Shown here: positions 61,260 through 64,000 of the stretch, in pieces | Numbering within the stretch: the first letter of the stretch is position 1 | Layout: each line of letters begins with the position of its first letter | NCBI RefSeq assembly: GCF_040362765.1 | Contig: NZ_BAABWK010000002.1 | Location: 806,001 to 870,000 of the forward strand | From: Pyruvatibacter sp. HU-CL02332 | Lineage (GTDB): Bacteria; Pseudomonadota; Alphaproteobacteria; CGMCC-115125 | DNA length: 64,000 nucleotides | Direction: 5' to 3' | The notes under the pieces: model-generated | Databases searched by the model: none | Seen by the model: the letters and a program-made list of their open reading frames with translations, nothing else | What the model was told of the DNA's origin: nothing | Program-made: the position numbers and the translations under genes

Positions 61260-62918
61260 ATGTATCGCTACGATGAATTCGACCACACCATCGTCAAGGA
61301 ACGCGTCACGGAGTTCACCGGACAGGTGAAGCGCCGCCTGGCAGGCGAACTGACGGAAGACGAGTTCAAGCCTTTGCGGCTGATGAATGGTCTTTACCTC
61401 CAGCTGCACGCCTACATGCTGCGGGTGGCTATTCCTTACGGCACGCTGTCAGGGACCCAGATGCGGATGCTGGCCCATGTGGCACGCAAATATGACAAGG
61501 GCTATGGCCACTTCACCACGCGCCAGAACATTCAGTACAACTGGCCAAAGCTGAAAGACGTGCCGGACATTCTGGATGATCTTGCGACCGTCGAAATGCA
61601 CGCGATCCAGACGTCGGGTAACTGCATTCGCAATGTGACGTCGGACCAGTATGCCGGTGTTGCTGCCGGTGAAATTGACGACCCGCGCGTATGGGCTGAA
61701 ATCCTGCGCCAGTGGTCAACGTTCCATCCGGAATACACGTTCCTGCCACGCAAGTTCAAAATTGCGGTGACGGGTCACAGCAATGACCGCGCGGCCATCA
61801 AGATGCACGATGTGGGCATCATCATTGTTGAAGGGGACAACGGCGAACCGGCCTTTGATATCTATGCCGGTGGTGGCCAGGGACGCACGCCGATGGTGGC
61901 GCATCTCGTGGGCCAGAAAATTCCTGCCCGCGACCTGCTGCACTTCATGGATGCGATCATGCGCGTCTACAACATGCATGGACGCCGGGACAATCTCTAC
62001 AAGGCGCGCATCAAGATTCTTGTGCATGCTCTGGGTGCGGAAGAATTTGCACGTCAGGTGAAAGAAGAGTTTGCCAAAGGCGGCGCAGGCGAAGACCTGA
62101 AACTGCCGGATGGCGAAATTGAGCGCATTCGCGCGTATTTCGCGCCTCCTGCCTATGAAACGCTGCCAGACAGCGATGCCGGCTATGAAAAGGCACTGGC
62201 TGAGGACAAGGCGTTTGCCCAATGGGCACGCACCAACCTCGCCGACCACAAAGTGCCGGGCTATGCGATCGTCAATGTGTCGCTCAAGCCGATTGGCGGC
62301 ATTGCCGGTGACGCGTCTGACGCGCAGATGGATGCGGTTGCTGATCTCGCCGAAACATTCAGCTTCGATGAAGTGCGCGTGACGCATGAGCAGAACCTCA
62401 CCCTGCCGGATGTCAAGAAGTCAGACCTTTATGAAGTCTGGAAGCGTCTGGATGCGGCCTTGCTGGCGACCCCGAATATCGGGCTGATCTCCGACATGAT
62501 CGTCTGCCCCGGTCTCGACTATTGCGACCTTGCCAATGCGCGGTCGATCTCCATCGGCCAGATGATTTCAGAGCGCTTTGCGGATCTGGATAAAGAGCAT
62601 GACATTGGCGAGCTGAAGGTCAAGATTTCAGGCTGCATCAATGCCTGCGGTCACCACCATGTGGGCCATATCGGCATTCTCGGCGTCGACAAGAAGGGCG
62701 TTGAATTCTATCAAGTCACTCTTGGCGGGTCTGCGGACGAGAACGCTGCTGTTGGCGACATTGTTGGTCCCGCCTTCACGGAAGACGAGATCGTCGGCGC
62801 CATCGAGACTATCGTTGAGACCTTTGTGGCGAACCGCAAAGACGGTGAAATATTCCTCGATACCTACCGCCGGATTGGCATCGACCCCTTCAAGGAGACT
62901 CTCTATGCCGCTGCTTAA
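61260..62918 (+). CDS. cysI: Assimilatory sulfite (nitrite/sulfite) reductase haemoprotein
   Basis: 552 residues. Repeats of the ferredoxin-like half-domain; MRMLAHVARKYDKGYGHFTTRQNIQYNW binds substrate and sirohaem, and QTSGNCIRNVTSDQYAGVA is the first signature. The [4Fe-4S]-sirohaem cysteines lie in CPGLDYCDLANARS and GCINACGHHHVGHIGILG. Uses six electrons to reduce sulfite to sulfide for cysteine synthesis. With DUF2849 and DUF934 around it the sulfite role is favoured over nitrite. No cysG or cysH in the window. Confidence 0.94.
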   Translation: MYRYDEFDHTIVKERVTEFTGQVKRRLAGELTEDEFKPLRLMNGLYLQLHAYMLRVAIPYGTLSGTQMRMLAHVARKYDKGYGHFTTRQNIQYNWPKLKDVPDILDDLATVEMHAIQTSGNCIRNVTSDQYAGVAAGEIDDPRVWAEILRQWSTFHPEYTFLPRKFKIAVTGHSNDRAAIKMHDVGIIIVEGDNGEPAFDIYAGGGQGRTPMVAHLVGQKIPARDLLHFMDAIMRVYNMHGRRDNLYKARIKILVHALGAEEFARQVKEEFAKGGAGEDLKLPDGEIERIRAYFAPPAYETLPDSDAGYEKALAEDKAFAQWARTNLADHKVPGYAIVNVSLKPIGGIAGDASDAQMDAVADLAETFSFDEVRVTHEQNLTLPDVKKSDLYEVWKRLDAALLATPNIGLISDMIVCPGLDYCDLANARSISIGQMISERFADLDKEHDIGELKVKISGCINACGHHHVGHIGILGVDKKGVEFYQVTLGGSADENAAVGDIVGPAFTEDEIVGAIETIVETFVANRKDGEIFLDTYRRIGIDPFKETLYAAA

Positions 62919-63399
62919 GGATGGGGTTGCTGTCAGTGACGACAAGTGGGTGCGTGTTGAAGACGACGCGGACCTGCCCGAAGACTGCCATGCGCTCATC
63001 AGCATGACGCGCTGGCTGAAAGATCGTGATGCGCTGCTGACGCGCAACAAGCCGATTGGTGTGGCGCTGGAAAGCAGCGACAACCCGGATGAGATCATGG
63101 ATGACCTCGACCGGTTCGGGCTGATTGCCGTGGACTTTCCACAGTTCAAGGACGGGCGCGGCTTCTCATACGGACGCCTCATCCGCCATCGCGGCAAGTT
63201 TGAAGGCGAGCTGCGGGCAACCGGCGGAGTGTTGGTGGACCAACTGCATTACCTCGTGCGCTGCGGCTATGACGCGGTCGATGGTGATGACCGGATTACC
63301 GAAGAAGCCTGGGCGGACGCCAACAGCCGGTTCAGCGTCGTCTATCAGCCGACCGGTGACGGGCAGAAGACGGCACTCCAGAAGCGCCACGGCGGCTAG
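62905..63399 (+). CDS. DUF934 protein of the sulfite reductase operon
   Basis: 164 residues; the ATG at 62905 overlaps the reductase gene by 14 nt. DUF934 pattern: PIGVALESSDNPDEIMDDLDRFGLIAVDFPQFKDGRGFSYGRLIRHR in pieces, then ATGGVLVDQLHYLVRCGYD. The family accompanies sulfite reductase and is suggested to help electron supply or assembly; unproven. Its stop overlaps the TetR stop on the other strand through the shared CTAG. Confidence 0.93.
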   Translation: MPLLKDGVAVSDDKWVRVEDDADLPEDCHALISMTRWLKDRDALLTRNKPIGVALESSDNPDEIMDDLDRFGLIAVDFPQFKDGRGFSYGRLIRHRGKFEGELRATGGVLVDQLHYLVRCGYDAVDGDDRITEEAWADANSRFSVVYQPTGDGQKTALQKRHGG

Positions 63400-64000
63400 G
63401 GCTGCTTGCGGGACGTCTTGGGGCGCGACGTCTTGGATCGCGGTGTCAGGCATTCGGCCATCAATAGTGTGTTGGCTTCAATTTCTGCGTCATCGTCAAA
63501 CGGGTGATCGGGTGCCAGAATGAATCTGGTGAGTACATATCCCAGGTTCACCGAAACGATCAGCCTTGCGGCTGTTTCAGGGGATATGTCGCGCCGAAGC
63601 ATGCCCTCCTCCTGAAACCTCTTTAGCGCCTTGACTGCTGCCTGCCACACCTGATCACGCCAAGCATCAACAAACCAGAGACGCACGTCTTCATCCGTAC
63701 ACAGAGTAGCGATGAGCATGCGAAGTTGCGGCGCGACATTGCGGCTTTGCTCCAGACGTGTGCGGACAAGCGCATTGTGCCAGGTCTCAAAGTCAGGCGA
63801 TGTGGCTGCCCAAAGGTCCCGCGTCTGCTGAAGTCCTTCGTCAACGGTCATGGACACGACAGCAGGCATCAACGCGGCAGCAAACAAATCAGCCTTGCTC
63901 GGAAAATACTTGAACAAGGTGCGTTCAGTGGTTTTGGCCGCTTTGGCAATCTCGGCCGTCCGGGCATCGTGAAACCCCTTCTTGCCGAACACCCGTCCGG
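63396..64000 (-). CDS. TetR-family transcriptional regulator (5' end cut by window)
   Basis: At least 198 residues visible; the frame continues through the window end (GR-VFGKKGFHDARTAEIAKAAKTTERTLFKYFPSKADLF in pieces), so the true start is outside. The helix-turn-helix has IAKAAKTTERTLFKYF. The ligand-binding half is all-helical; the C-terminal tail repeats KTSRPKTSRKQ. Target and ligand unknown. Convergent with DUF934, sharing four bases at the stops. Confidence 0.92.
   Translation of the reverse strand, partial: GRVFGKKGFHDARTAEIAKAAKTTERTLFKYFPSKADLFAAALMPAVVSMTVDEGLQQTRDLWAATSPDFETWHNALVRTRLEQSRNVAPQLRMLIATLCTDEDVRLWFVDAWRDQVWQAAVKALKRFQEEGMLRRDISPETAARLIVSVNLGYVLTRFILAPDHPFDDDAEIEANTLLMAECLTPRSKTSRPKTSRKQP

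Noticed and set aside
63396-63450. Short tandem repeat at the end of the TetR gene as a possible regulatory element
   Set aside because: It encodes the basic KTSRPKTSRK tail in frame, so a coding explanation suffices.
1-64000. CRISPR arrays, insertion sequences, rRNA and tRNA genes
   Set aside because: No regularly spaced repeats, transposase motifs, or tRNA/rRNA-like sequences were found by eye; a tRNA scan would be the decisive check.

Overview
This is a gene-dense stretch of an alphaproteobacterial chromosome. Several things point to Hyphomicrobiales/Parvibaculales-like Alphaproteobacteria: an RcGTA-type gene transfer agent cluster with a GTA-type 3-TM holin, the ccm – two-component – glnE neighbourhood familiar from rhizobia, and the DUF2849–sulfite reductase–DUF934 arrangement. 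The genus cannot be fixed from this window. I saw no rRNA, tRNA, insertion sequence, integrase or CRISPR array.

Layout. 1–6.9 kb (minus): a PYROXD2/phytoene-dehydrogenase-like flavoprotein cut by the window edge, glnE, an HU gene with its terminator, and a LemA + DUF3137 pair. 7–10 kb: a plus-strand fumarylacetoacetate hydrolase-family enzyme, then a minus-strand response regulator/histidine kinase pair. 10.3–16.8 kb (minus): a hydrolase–OsmC fusion and the cytochrome c maturation operon ccmI–ccmE–ccmF–ccmH, with a GH46 chitosanase-like gene between ccmI and ccmE. 17–34.3 kb: penicillin-acylase-type amidase, two divergent family III CoA transferases, a D-cysteine desulfhydrase-like PLP enzyme, an unrecognised 474-residue protein, a YihY/BrkB membrane protein, a glycine-zipper lipoprotein, a PepSY–response regulator–kinase operon, a nitroreductase, two acyl-CoA dehydrogenases and two short-chain dehydrogenases.

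34.8–53.7 kb (minus): a GTA cluster driven by a consensus-like promoter just upstream (TTGACC-N17-TAGTAT). In transcription order it holds small and large terminase, portal, an unexpected membrane/zinc-ribbon gene, a small coiled-coil membrane protein, prohead protease, capsid, three extra virion-like genes, connector, head closure, an HK97-gp10-like gene, tail terminator, tail tube, tail chaperone, tape measure, distal tail, hub, NlpC/P60 peptidase, the giant TIM-barrel tip protein, DUF2793, holin, and a degenerate SleB-type hydrolase. The tail chaperone pair (g10/g10.1) carries the hallmarks of a lambda G/GT-type programmed -1 frameshift: slippery GGGAAAG directly before the g10 stop, a 6-nt spacer, an 8-bp hairpin, and no usable start codon for the downstream frame. 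This is the most striking observation in the window.

53.7–64 kb: YcgN-type cysteine cluster protein, PBP1A-type peptidoglycan synthase, a DUF1214/DUF1254 pair, an NMT1/THI5-type ABC importer, the assimilatory sulfite reductase operon (DUF2849, CysI-like, DUF934), and a TetR-family regulator cut by the window end.
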